Shown here: positions 1-6,449 of the stretch, in pieces
How positions within the stretch are numbered: the stretch's first letter is position 1
Layout: each line of letters begins with the position of its first letter
Assembly (NCBI GenBank): GCA_045588185.1
Contig: JAZNDR010000036.1
Span: 1-8,759, forward strand
Source of the DNA: Scatosoma sp045588185
Lineage (GTDB): Bacteria; Bacillota; Clostridia; Christensenellales; Borkfalkiaceae
Direction of reading: 5' to 3'
Length of the DNA stretch: 8,759 bases
Program-made: the position numbers and the translations under genes
The notes under the pieces: generated by a model
What the model was told of the DNA's origin: nothing
The model's input: only the letters and a program-made list of their open reading frames with translations
Database searches by the model: none

Positions 1-14
1 GGAAATTATAAAAG

Positions 15-45
15 AAACGCGGGAGTGTTAATCTCCCGCGTTTTT
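15..45. terminator. Intrinsic terminator hairpin downstream of ychF, probably bidirectional
   Basis: An 11-bp perfect stem pairs AAACGCGGGAG (15-25) with CTCCCGCGTTT (33-43) around a 7-nt loop. On the plus strand it runs into TTTTT (41-45). On the minus strand the stem is followed by TTTCTTTTATAATTT. It lies about 12 bp beyond the ychF stop codon, so it most likely ends ychF transcription. It could also end a plus-strand gene left of the window. Confidence 0.85.
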
Positions 46-57
46 CACGATATGCAA

Positions 58-1173
58 TTATTTATTGCTCTTGGAAACGTTGAAATAATATTCTACGACG
101 TCGCCGTCCTGCATAATATATTCCTTGCCTTCCGAGCGCACTTTGCCTTCCGCTTTCGCGGCTGCAATCGAACCGAGGTTTAAAAGGATTTCCCAGTTTA
201 CGACGTCCGCACGGATAAAGCCTTTTTCAAAATCGGTATGAATTTTACCTGCGGCTTGCGGCGCTTTCGTTCCCTTAACAATCGTCCAAGCCCGCGTTTC
301 CTTTTCGCCCGCCGTGAGATAAGATATCAACCCCAACAGCGCGTACGATTTTTTAATCAGTCGGTCCAAACCGCTTTCGCCTAAACCGAATTCTTCCATG
401 AACACCGCTTTGTCTTCGGGTTCCATTTGCGAAAGCTCTTCTTCCGTTTTCGCGCAAATAACGAGCACTTCCGCGCCCTCTTTGGCTGCAAATTCCTTAA
501 CTTTTACAACAAAGGGGAGTTCGTCCTCGTTCTTGCCCATATCGTCTTCCTTGATATTCGCGGCGTAGATAACGGGCTTGACCGTTAAAAGGAAGCAGTT
601 TTTCATAAACTCTTCTTCCTCGTCGGTGATATCAAAATTCCGCGCGGGTTTTTCGCTTTCGAGGTGTTTATATAACCGTTCAAGGAACGCGTATTCCTCG
701 GCAGCTTTCTTGTCCGCACCGCCGCGCGCCTGTACTTTGACCTTGTTCATACGGTTTTGTACCGCTTCCATATCCGAAAGCACTAATTCAAGATTGATAG
801 TTTCAATGTCGTTCACGGGGTCGATTTTGTTATCCACGTGCGTGATATTCGTATCCTCGAAACAGCGCACCACGTGCACGATTGCGTCAACCTCACGGAT
901 ATGCGAGAGGAATTTATTGCCTAATCCTTCGCCCTTGGATGCGCCCTTGACCAAGCCCGCGATATCGACGAATTCAATCACCGCGGGGGTGATTTTTTTA
1001 CTGCTGTATAAAGCGGCGAGCTTATCCAACCGTTCGTCGGGTACGGCAACGACGCCCACGTTGGGCTCAATGGTACAGAACGGATAGTTCGCGCATTCCG
1101 CACCTGCGTGCGTGATTGCGTTAAAGAGAGTGGATTTACCTACGTTGGGAAGACCTACAACACCGAGTTTCAT
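58..1173 (-). CDS. ychF: Redox-regulated ATPase YchF (Obg-like ATPase 1 family)
   Basis: YchF is a near-universal P-loop ATPase of the TRAFAC/Obg group that binds ribosomes and is linked to translation and stress responses. The 371-aa product has the P-loop GLPNVGKST at residues 7-15 and switch II DIAG at 70-73. At 206-209 it has NIKE (NxxE) in place of the GTPase NKxD, the hallmark of the family's preference for ATP. Cys33, in the PFCTIEPN context, aligns with the redox-sensitive Cys35 of E. coli YchF. A coiled-coil helical insert lies around residues 130-175 and a TGS domain from about 288 to the end, including the conserved QAAGKIHTDFEKGFIRA stretch. Length fits the family (about 363-370 aa) with a short extra tail. 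The start is supported by minus-strand AAGGA (1184-1188), 10 nt upstream. It is monocistronic here, with its own promoter and terminator, divergent from argS. Confidence 0.98.
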   Translation of the reverse strand: MKLGVVGLPNVGKSTLFNAITHAGAECANYPFCTIEPNVGVVAVPDERLDKLAALYSSKKITPAVIEFVDIAGLVKGASKGEGLGNKFLSHIREVDAIVHVVRCFEDTNITHVDNKIDPVNDIETINLELVLSDMEAVQNRMNKVKVQARGGADKKAAEEYAFLERLYKHLESEKPARNFDITDEEEEFMKNCFLLTVKPVIYAANIKEDDMGKNEDELPFVVKVKEFAAKEGAEVLVICAKTEEELSQMEPEDKAVFMEEFGLGESGLDRLIKKSYALLGLISYLTAGEKETRAWTIVKGTKAPQAAGKIHTDFEKGFIRADVVNWEILLNLGSIAAAKAEGKVRSEGKEYIMQDGDVVEYYFNVSKSNK

Positions 1174-1218
1174 AAAATTAACGTCCTTTTATCGGTTTTT
1201 CTTTGAATTTGCCTATCT

Positions 1219-1247
1219 ATTATAATACAAAAAATAAAATTTGGCAA
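1219..1247 (-). promoter_or_regulatory. Sigma-A promoter of ychF
   Basis: Read on the minus strand, TTGCCA (1242-1247) and TATAAT (1219-1224) are separated by exactly 17 nt. The predicted transcript start is near 1212, giving a leader of about 38 nt before the ychF ATG. The -35 is one arm of an imperfect inverted repeat, AATTTGGCAA / TTGCCCAAATT (1238-1265). Confidence 0.7.
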
Positions 1248-1254
1248 ATTAAAG

Positions 1255-1296
1255 TTGCCCAAATTGAAAAAATACTTGCCGAAATAAAAAAAATAT
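1255..1296 (+). repeat. 21-bp tandem direct repeat in the ychF/argS divergent region
   Basis: Units 1255-1275 and 1276-1296 match at 17 of 21 positions, both beginning TTGCC, then one variable base, then AAAT and an A-rich tail. The second unit supplies the argS -35. A third, inverted copy of the core (minus strand TTGCCAAAT, 1239-1247) supplies the ychF -35. The repeat could be a protein-binding site or the remnant of a short promoter duplication. Confidence 0.6.
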
Positions 1297-1304
1297 GGTA
1301 TATT
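1276..1304 (+). promoter_or_regulatory. Sigma-A promoter of argS
   Basis: TTGCCG (1276-1281) and TATATT (1299-1304) have a 17-nt spacer. The predicted start is near 1311, leaving a leader of about 39 nt. That is too short for a T-box riboswitch, which often precedes aminoacyl-tRNA synthetase genes in Bacillota. Confidence 0.65.
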
Positions 1305-1337
1305 AGTAGGGAAAAATATGCAATCGACAAAAATCGA

Positions 1338-1342
1338 AAGGA
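1338..1342 (+). promoter_or_regulatory. Ribosome binding site that fixes the argS start
   Basis: AAGGA lies 7 nt before the ATG at 1350. The reading frame stays open 49 codons further upstream, but that stretch covers both divergent promoters and the expected argS transcript start, so it is not coding. Confidence 0.8.
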
Positions 1343-1349
1343 AAAAATT

Positions 1350-3035
1350 ATGGATTACAAGAAGTATATTGCCGACAAACTGACCGTCGAGGGGGTAACA
1401 AACGAAGAAATTTACGAGCTTTTAGCCCTCCCGCCTAACACGGAAATGGGCGACTACGCGTTGCCTTGCTTTAAATTTGCTAAAATATTGAGAAAGAGCC
1501 CCGTAATGATAGCGGAGAGCTTAAAGGCGGCCGTTGCGACGGACGAAGTCATCAGCGAAGTTTCCGCAGTAAACGGCTATCTCAATTTCAAAATAAACAA
1601 GGACGGTTTCGTGCGCGCAACGCTCGATAAAATTCTTGCGCAAAAGGACGCTTACGGTGCGTCGAACGAGGGCGAGGGCAAGACGGTTTGTATCGATTAT
1701 TCCTCAATCAATATCGCAAAACCCTTCCATATCGGTCATCTGTCCACGACGGTGCTCGGCGGAGCGTTATACCGTATCTTCCATTACCTTGGATATAAAG
1801 CAGTGGGTATCAACCACCTTGGCGACTACGGCACGCAGTTTGGTAAGCTCATTTCCGCCTATAAACGCTGGGGGGACAAGGAAACGATAGAAAAAGGCGG
1901 TATCCGCGCCCTGAACGAACTGTACGTGCGTTTCCATCAGGAAGCGGAAGAACACCCTGAATACGACGACGAGGCACGCGCGTATTTTAAAAAGATAGAA
2001 CAGGGGGATAAGGAATGTCTTGCGCTTTTCCACTGGTTTAAAGAACTCACCCTCAAAGACGTGCAAAAAATATACGAAATGCTTGATATCCGCTTCGATT
2101 CGTACGCAGGCGAAAGCTTCTATTCGGATAAAATGCAGCCCGTTGTGGACGAATTAAGAGCCAAAGGCTTGCTCACCGAAAGCCGCGGCGCGCAGGTGGT
2201 GGATTTGGAAGAATACAATATGCCCCCTTGCATTATTTTAAAATCGGACGGCAGTTCGCTGTACGCCACGCGCGATATGGCGGCGGCTACTTACCGCAAG
2301 AATGAATATGATTTTTATAAATGCCTCTACGTCGTTGCGTATCAGCAAAACCTGCATTTCAAACAATTCTTTAAAGTACTTGAAATGATGGGCAAGGACT
2401 GGGCAAAAGATTTGGTACACGTGGCGTACGGTATGGTATCGCTTGAAGAGGGTACAATGTCCACGCGTAAAGGGAACGTCGTGTTCTTGGAAGACGTTAT
2501 AAATAAATGTATCGAAAAGGCGTATACCATTATCGACCAGAAAAACCCCGATCTTGAAAACAAAGAGGACGTGGCAAAAAAAGTGGGCGTCGGCGCGGTC
2601 ATCTTCGGTGCACTGTATAACAGTAAGATAAAAGATATCGTATTCTCGTATGATAAGGTACTCAATTTCGAAGGGGAAACGAGCGTGTACGTACAATACA
2701 CCTGCGCCCGTGCAAATTCCGTTTTACAAAAAGGCGGAGTGCCTGAAACCTTTGAAATTCCCGCACTTTGCGCAGAAGAAATAGAGCTTGTAAAAGCCCT
2801 TGCTACCTTCCCCGATACGGTAAAGGCGGCGGCGGAAAAATACGAACCGTCGTTCATCGCCCGTTTTGCGGTTGACGTCGCACAGAAGTTTAATAAATTC
2901 TATTTCGATTGCAAGATACTTACCGCCGAAGAAGAAAAGACGAGAACTTTCCGTCTTGCCTTGACGAACGCGACCTTGCAAACTTTGAAAAACGCCTTTG
3001 CGCTTTTGGGTATCGGTATTCCCGATAAAATGTAA
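1350..3035 (+). CDS. argS: Arginyl-tRNA synthetase (class I)
   Basis: The enzyme charges tRNA-Arg with arginine using ATP. The product from this start is 561 aa, normal for bacterial ArgRS. An N-terminal Add-1/tRNA-recognition domain covers about residues 1-95. The Rossmann catalytic core follows, with the family signature SSINIAKPFHIGHL holding the HIGH motif at 127-130. The KMSKS-equivalent loop is MSTRKG at 370-375, the form usual in this ArgRS type. The helical DALR anticodon-binding domain begins around YVQYTCAR (about 447) and runs to the C-terminus. The ATG at 1350 is chosen for its AAGGA 7 nt upstream and its typical N-terminus (MDYKKYIADKL). The gene stands alone between its own promoter and a strong terminator. 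No truncation or missing catalytic residue is visible. Confidence 0.97.
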   Translation: MDYKKYIADKLTVEGVTNEEIYELLALPPNTEMGDYALPCFKFAKILRKSPVMIAESLKAAVATDEVISEVSAVNGYLNFKINKDGFVRATLDKILAQKDAYGASNEGEGKTVCIDYSSINIAKPFHIGHLSTTVLGGALYRIFHYLGYKAVGINHLGDYGTQFGKLISAYKRWGDKETIEKGGIRALNELYVRFHQEAEEHPEYDDEARAYFKKIEQGDKECLALFHWFKELTLKDVQKIYEMLDIRFDSYAGESFYSDKMQPVVDELRAKGLLTESRGAQVVDLEEYNMPPCIILKSDGSSLYATRDMAAATYRKNEYDFYKCLYVVAYQQNLHFKQFFKVLEMMGKDWAKDLVHVAYGMVSLEEGTMSTRKGNVVFLEDVINKCIEKAYTIIDQKNPDLENKEDVAKKVGVGAVIFGALYNSKIKDIVFSYDKVLNFEGETSVYVQYTCARANSVLQKGGVPETFEIPALCAEEIELVKALATFPDTVKAAAEKYEPSFIARFAVDVAQKFNKFYFDCKILTAEEEKTRTFRLALTNATLQTLKNAFALLGIGIPDKM

Positions 3036-3049
3036 ACAAAAAAACAACG

Positions 3050-3090
3050 AACGCGCTTCCGCACCGTTACGGTTGGAAGCGCGTTTTCCT
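3050..3090 (+). terminator. Intrinsic terminator of argS
   Basis: The 11-bp stem AACGCGCTTCC (3050-3060) / GGAAGCGCGTT (3075-3085) encloses a smaller inner stem, ACCG/CGGT (3063-3066 with 3070-3073). It is followed by TTTTCCTT. It begins 15 bp after the argS stop codon and separates argS from helD. Confidence 0.88.
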
Positions 3091-3170
3091 TATCAAAAAC
3101 ATAATCGACGGATAATTTCAAATTTTTTCAAAAAATTTTTTGTAAAACTCTTCCATTTTTCTTTGAAATA

Positions 3171-3179
3171 TGTTATGAT
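3171..3179 (+). promoter_or_regulatory. Extended -10 promoter of the helD-HAD unit
   Basis: TGTTATGAT (3171-3179) is an extended -10 (TGn plus TATGAT). Only a weak -35, TTCCAT at 3151-3156 with a 17-nt spacer, can be proposed. The upstream DNA is rich in A and T tracts, including a 14-bp palindrome at 3129-3142, and might act as an UP-like element. The predicted transcript start is near 3186, leaving a short leader of about 20 nt. Confidence 0.55.
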
Positions 3180-3205
3180 TAAAAGAGCACGGTGGAATTT
3201 TGGCT

Positions 3206-5617
3206 ATGTCAGAAAAAATGTCTTATGAAAAATTACTTACAATAATCGACCCGAAAAAGTCGGGGGATCACGAATGGTTCTTATCGCTTCTTGACGACGA
3301 GAAACAAAAAGCGTACGAGGAAGAACACGTCGAGGCGGTAATGCAAATGCTGCGTATCGTCCGTATCCGTCCGCATATAAAGGCAATTAAAGAGGCGAAA
3401 GCGGAGATTGCGAAGTTGGAAAAAGAACCCGATTACGCCGCGGAAAATTACCGTAAAATCAAGCTTTTATTAGAGGAAATATCCCGCCAAGAAGCCAAAC
3501 GCGACGCATTCCGTCCTTTTTTTGACGAGCCGTATTTCGCCCGAATGGATTTAATTGACAATATCGAGGGGTATAATAGCTACTATATAGGTAAAAAAGG
3601 GGACGTAAAGCTGGAAATCATCGATTGGCGCGCACCCGTTTCCAGACGGTATTACCAAAAAAGCTGTTCGTCCTTTACTATCAACGAATACGAATATAAA
3701 ACGGTGCTTCGCCGTGCGCTCCGCACGCAAAACGGCAGGGTGCTCGATTTCAAAAACGAATACCTTTCGTTAAAGGACTATCTTTCCGCAGAGGAAATTG
3801 CCGATCGCGACGAGGAAAACGTGCTTGACCCGTTTTTACGGGAAATTATTAGAAACCGTAAGGAAGAGGCGGCGGTCAAGGATATTATCGAAACGATACA
3901 GGAAAAGCAATACGAGATAATCACTTGTCCCGAAAAAACGAATTTCGTTTTGCAAGGCTGTGCAGGAAGCGGAAAAACGATGGTCATGCTCCATCGGCTT
4001 AGCTATCTTATGTATAATAACGAGGATATCAAGCCCCGCGACGTGCTCGTGATTACGCCCAGCAATTCCTTTAACGCCTTTATTGACGAGCTTGCGGAGA
4101 TATTAGAGCTTGAACGAGTCAAAACGACAACCGCATTCGACTATTTCCTGCAAGTCCTTAAAAATGAAAAAATAGATATCGCCGATAAGATAGATTTAAC
4201 AGAAAAAGAGCCCGTTGAATATCTTGAATACGTATACTCTCCCAAATTTGTGGCAGACTTGAAAAAGAAACAGGACAAAGTTTACGACGATTTATACGGC
4301 TTGTTCACGGGGCAGGAGTGTAAGGAATTCGTTTCTTCGATTTTAATCGAATGCAAGAAACAGCTCCTTGCTTACGAGGGAATCAAAAACGCGTCTATGC
4401 GCGTCCGCCGCGCTGTTTTAGGCGAAATAAAGGAACGAAAAGAGGGCGGGTTGTATTACACCAAGCCTTTCCGCGAGCTGATGAACTGTATCCTCGATAT
4501 CGAAGATTTTCTCGGCGGTACGCTCGCGAGCGAAAACGCGAAATCGCCTGAATATTTCTATCGGCAAATGATGTCCTTTTATAAAAGCTCGGCGTTCGCC
4601 TCGCGCAATACCGACCGCATTGTCCAAGAAGCGATTGCCTCGCTTGACGAACTGAAAACCGCTTTGGAAAAGGAAATTATAGACTTAAAACGCTTCCGTC
4701 AGCGAATCGGCAATATCGAAGTATTCCTCTACGCCGACCGAATCGAACGCAGAAAGGAACTCGTCAAAGAAATTGATTCCGTCAAAGAAAAGGTCAACCT
4801 GATAGGGGAAAGCAATACCGCCTTTGCCGAGTTCTACGGTTATCTTCGCGGAGAAAAGGAATTTTGCGAGATAGGTGCGGGAACGGCATTCATCGACGTC
4901 GTGCGGTATTTCTATCGTGAAACGGTGAAAAAATACAAGCGTAAATACGGCTTAAAACAGGGAAAAATGTACCGCTCGGACGCATACGCACTCTGTCAAG
5001 TTTGCGCAGGGCTTACCGATAAGCTTTCGCCCGTGTATGCGTATTTATTCATTGACGAGGCGCAGGATATTTCCACGTGCGAATACGATTTGTTCCGCAA
5101 AATCAATAAAAAAGCGGCGTTCAACGTGTTCGGTGATACCGCGCAAAACGTTACGCCGTGGCGGGGAATTCGGGACTGGAAAACGGTTTTCCCAGATTTC
5201 GAGCTGTACGGACTCAACCAAAACTACCGCAACACCAACCAAATCGTGGATTTCGTTTCTTCTACGCTCACCGTCGATATGCAGCCTATCGGTTACGATG
5301 GCCCTGAGGTGGAACGCATACCGCTTCGCGGTATCAGCGCGTTTTTTAAGGAAAAGAAAGGCTTGAAAACGATTATTTGCACGGAGGAGAAAAAGTCGGA
5401 GCTCTTACGAAAGTCGTATAACGACCTTTCCGTAAAGGGTAAATTATCCAAATCAAAAATCAACGTGATGACGGTGTACGAAAGCAAGGGCTTGGAGTTT
5501 TCTTCCGTCGCAGTCGTACCCGACGGAATGACCGCAAGTGAACTGTATATCGCTTACACCCGCGCGCTTAAAGACCTTGCCGTGGTGGATACGAAACGGC
5601 AAAAGGGGGCAGAATGA
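3206..5617 (+). CDS. helD: HelD-type UvrD-like superfamily 1 ATPase (RNA polymerase recycling factor)
   Basis: HelD proteins use ATP-driven movement to strip stalled RNA polymerase from DNA and RNA. The 803-aa product is close to B. subtilis HelD (about 774 aa). Residues about 35-105 form an N-terminal helical coiled coil, the arm that in known HelD structures enters the polymerase secondary channel. The family signature YYIGKKGD...DWRAPVS follows (WRAP at 141-144). SF1 motifs come in order: Walker A GCAGSGKT 251-258, Walker B DEAQD from 617, motif III GDTAQN 643-648, motif IV YRNT 674-677, motif V ESKG 759-762, and motif VI YTRA with Arg786. The span of roughly 360 residues between Walker A and B holds the HelD-specific insertion, with a charged coiled coil around 475-540. 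A TTG at 3200 is in frame, but the GGTGGA at 3191-3196 is 9 nt from ATG 3206 and only 3 nt from the TTG, so ATG is chosen. The stop overlaps the next gene. A classical helicase IV/UvrD role is less likely. Confidence 0.9.
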   Translation: MSEKMSYEKLLTIIDPKKSGDHEWFLSLLDDEKQKAYEEEHVEAVMQMLRIVRIRPHIKAIKEAKAEIAKLEKEPDYAAENYRKIKLLLEEISRQEAKRDAFRPFFDEPYFARMDLIDNIEGYNSYYIGKKGDVKLEIIDWRAPVSRRYYQKSCSSFTINEYEYKTVLRRALRTQNGRVLDFKNEYLSLKDYLSAEEIADRDEENVLDPFLREIIRNRKEEAAVKDIIETIQEKQYEIITCPEKTNFVLQGCAGSGKTMVMLHRLSYLMYNNEDIKPRDVLVITPSNSFNAFIDELAEILELERVKTTTAFDYFLQVLKNEKIDIADKIDLTEKEPVEYLEYVYSPKFVADLKKKQDKVYDDLYGLFTGQECKEFVSSILIECKKQLLAYEGIKNASMRVRRAVLGEIKERKEGGLYYTKPFRELMNCILDIEDFLGGTLASENAKSPEYFYRQMMSFYKSSAFASRNTDRIVQEAIASLDELKTALEKEIIDLKRFRQRIGNIEVFLYADRIERRKELVKEIDSVKEKVNLIGESNTAFAEFYGYLRGEKEFCEIGAGTAFIDVVRYFYRETVKKYKRKYGLKQGKMYRSDAYALCQVCAGLTDKLSPVYAYLFIDEAQDISTCEYDLFRKINKKAAFNVFGDTAQNVTPWRGIRDWKTVFPDFELYGLNQNYRNTNQIVDFVSSTLTVDMQPIGYDGPEVERIPLRGISAFFKEKKGLKTIICTEEKKSELLRKSYNDLSVKGKLSKSKINVMTVYESKGLEFSSVAVVPDGMTASELYIAYTRALKDLAVVDTKRQKGAE

Positions 5618-6303
5618 AAAATATATTTCTCGTAGACGCAGACGATACGGTTTTAGATTTCCACGGTGTTTCGGAAAAAGCACTGCGCGAATGTTTCCGT
5701 ATAACGGGGCTTGAATGGAAAGAGGAATATTTAACGGCATACCGTAAAGTCAACGCAGAGCTTTGGGCAGCGTTGGAGCGTAAAGAGCTTTCCCGCGACG
5801 AACTGATGGAAACGCGGTTCGCACGCGTATTCGAAGCACTGCAAATCAAGGGAGATGATAAAAAGTTTAACCGTTTATACGTCGAATACAATTCTAACAA
5901 TCCCGCGTATTTAGCGGGTGCGGAAGCATTTTTGCAAAAGCTGAAAACGCTCGGGCGGGTGTATATCGTTACCAACGGCACGGAATACGTACAAAAGGTG
6001 CGTTTTGACATTTCCAACCTTTGGCAATACGCTGACGGCGTGTTCATTTCCCAACAGGCTGGCTACGATAAACCCGACCCGCGCTATACACAGTACGTAA
6101 TAGAGCGTATACAAGATTTTAAAAAGGAAAACGCGGTGTGGATAGGGGATAGCTTATCCGCCGATATTAAGGGCGCAAACCTTGCAGGCATAGAAAGTAT
6201 TTGGTTCAATCCGCACAAAAAAGAGGTGGTAGGCGAAGCCAAACCCGACTATATCGCAGAGAGCTTTGAAGAGATATTAACGATTTTACAGACAATAAAT
6301 TGA
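5614..6303 (+). CDS. yjjG: HAD-superfamily hydrolase, YjjG/YfnB-like (probable pyrimidine 5'-nucleotidase)
   Basis: This 229-aa cytoplasmic HAD subfamily I enzyme has all four catalytic motifs. Motif I is DADDT with nucleophile Asp8 and acid/base Asp10. Motif II is TNG with Thr120. Motif III is Lys153 in GYDKPDP. Motif IV is IGDSLSAD with Asp179 and Asp184. A helical cap lies between motifs I and II (about residues 15-100). The context YIVTNGTEYVQKVRFD...QQAGYDKPD resembles YjjG/YfnB, nucleotidases that dephosphorylate pyrimidine (including non-canonical) nucleoside monophosphates. Substrate assignment is by family only; another small phosphoester is possible. Its ATG overlaps the helD stop as ATGA and an AAAAGGGGG run sits just upstream inside helD, so translation is probably coupled to helD. 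Confidence 0.85.
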   Translation: MKNIFLVDADDTVLDFHGVSEKALRECFRITGLEWKEEYLTAYRKVNAELWAALERKELSRDELMETRFARVFEALQIKGDDKKFNRLYVEYNSNNPAYLAGAEAFLQKLKTLGRVYIVTNGTEYVQKVRFDISNLWQYADGVFISQQAGYDKPDPRYTQYVIERIQDFKKENAVWIGDSLSADIKGANLAGIESIWFNPHKKEVVGEAKPDYIAESFEEILTILQTIN

Positions 6304-6304
6304 C

Positions 6305-6327
6305 GAACAGGGAAAATTTTTCCGTTC
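6305..6327 (+). terminator. Weak hairpin after the HAD gene, doubtful terminator
   Basis: GAAC (6305-6308) pairs with GTTC (6324-6327) and GGAAA (6311-6315) with TTTCC (6319-6323), with a 2-nt bulge and a 3-nt loop. No T-run follows, so termination would be inefficient. Read-through from helD-HAD into the topoisomerase genes is plausible. Confidence 0.3.
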
Positions 6328-6338
6328 AAACGTTTGAA
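6325..6338. promoter_or_regulatory. 14-bp perfect palindrome overlapping the topoisomerase promoter -35 (candidate operator)
   Basis: TTCAAACGTTTGAA is perfectly self-complementary with a central CpG. It overlaps five of the six bases of the -35 TTGAAA (6334-6339). Its CAAACGTTTG core resembles LacI/GalR-family operators, including the PurR type. A bound protein here would block RNA polymerase. The regulator is unknown and chance occurrence is possible. Confidence 0.4.
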
Positions 6339-6362
6339 AAATTAGAAAAAAAGTGTTATAAT
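6334..6362 (+). promoter_or_regulatory. Near-consensus sigma-A promoter of the topoisomerase operon
   Basis: TTGAAA (6334-6339), a 17-nt spacer, then TATAAT (6357-6362) preceded by the TGn of an extended -10 (TGT at 6354-6356). This is the best promoter in the window. The predicted start is at A6368-A6370, giving a leader of about 80 nt before the topoisomerase start codon. Confidence 0.8.
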
Positions 6363-6370
6363 GGTGTAAA

Positions 6371-6424
6371 ATGGTAGATTATAACGCAATTTTCCCGCAA
6401 AAATTGCGAAATTTTGCGTTATAG
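6371..6424 (+). CDS. Possible 17-codon leader ORF (speculative)
   Basis: ATG at 6371 opens a short frame, MVDYNAIFPQKLRNFAL, ending at TAG 6422-6424. The ATG is only 1-3 nt from the predicted transcript start, so translation would have to be leaderless or nearly so, which is uncommon in this group. The frame covers the whole hairpin region and stops at the end of its right arm. It is out of frame with the topoisomerase gene. No recognisable function. Confidence 0.15.
   Translation: MVDYNAIFPQKLRNFAL
6380..6423 (+). promoter_or_regulatory. 5' leader with mutually exclusive hairpins
   Basis: Three stems share sequence. The long one pairs TATAACGCAA (6380-6389) with TTGCGTTATA (6414-6423). A second pairs CGCAATTTT (6385-6393) with AAAATTGCG (6400-6408). 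A third pairs CGCAAAA (6396-6402) with TTTTGCG (6412-6418). The first and second share a left arm, and the third competes with both. No terminator T-run follows and the ribosome binding site is outside the stems, so a regulatory effect is unproven. Confidence 0.4.
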
Positions 6425-6440
6425 AACGAAACAGGATAAA

Positions 6441-6445
6441 GAGGA
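6441..6445 (+). promoter_or_regulatory. Ribosome binding site that favours ATG 6450
   Basis: GAGGA ends 4 nt before ATG 6450, slightly close but usable. The upstream in-frame TTG at 6414 lies inside the leader hairpin and has no comparable site, so it is rejected as the start. Confidence 0.6.
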
Positions 6446-6449
6446 CGAA

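Noticed and set aside
578..1087. 169-codon open frame on the plus strand opposite ychF
   Set aside because: It is fully antisense to a strongly conserved gene, Ser/Arg-rich in composition, and has no recognisable domain: a shadow of ychF codon usage.
1203..1349. In-frame 49-codon upstream extension of argS
   Set aside because: It covers both divergent promoters and lies mostly upstream of the predicted argS transcript start. Its translation is Lys/Ile-rich and unlike ArgRS, while ATG 1350 has a good ribosome binding site.
1305..1349. T-box riboswitch in front of argS
   Set aside because: The leader is only about 40 nt and shows neither a specifier hairpin nor a T-box sequence with terminator.
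2238..2857. Two overlapping long minus-strand open frames inside argS
   Set aside because: Both are antisense to the conserved ArgRS catalytic and anticodon domains, with no motif or convincing start signal.
5568..6047. 159-codon minus-strand open frame across the HAD gene
   Set aside because: It is antisense to the HAD motifs, Ser-rich with no domain, and crosses the helD/HAD junction.
6305..6327. GAAC...GTTC resembling a LexA SOS box
   Set aside because: The half-sites are 15 bp apart instead of 4, so it does not fit the Gram-positive LexA consensus.
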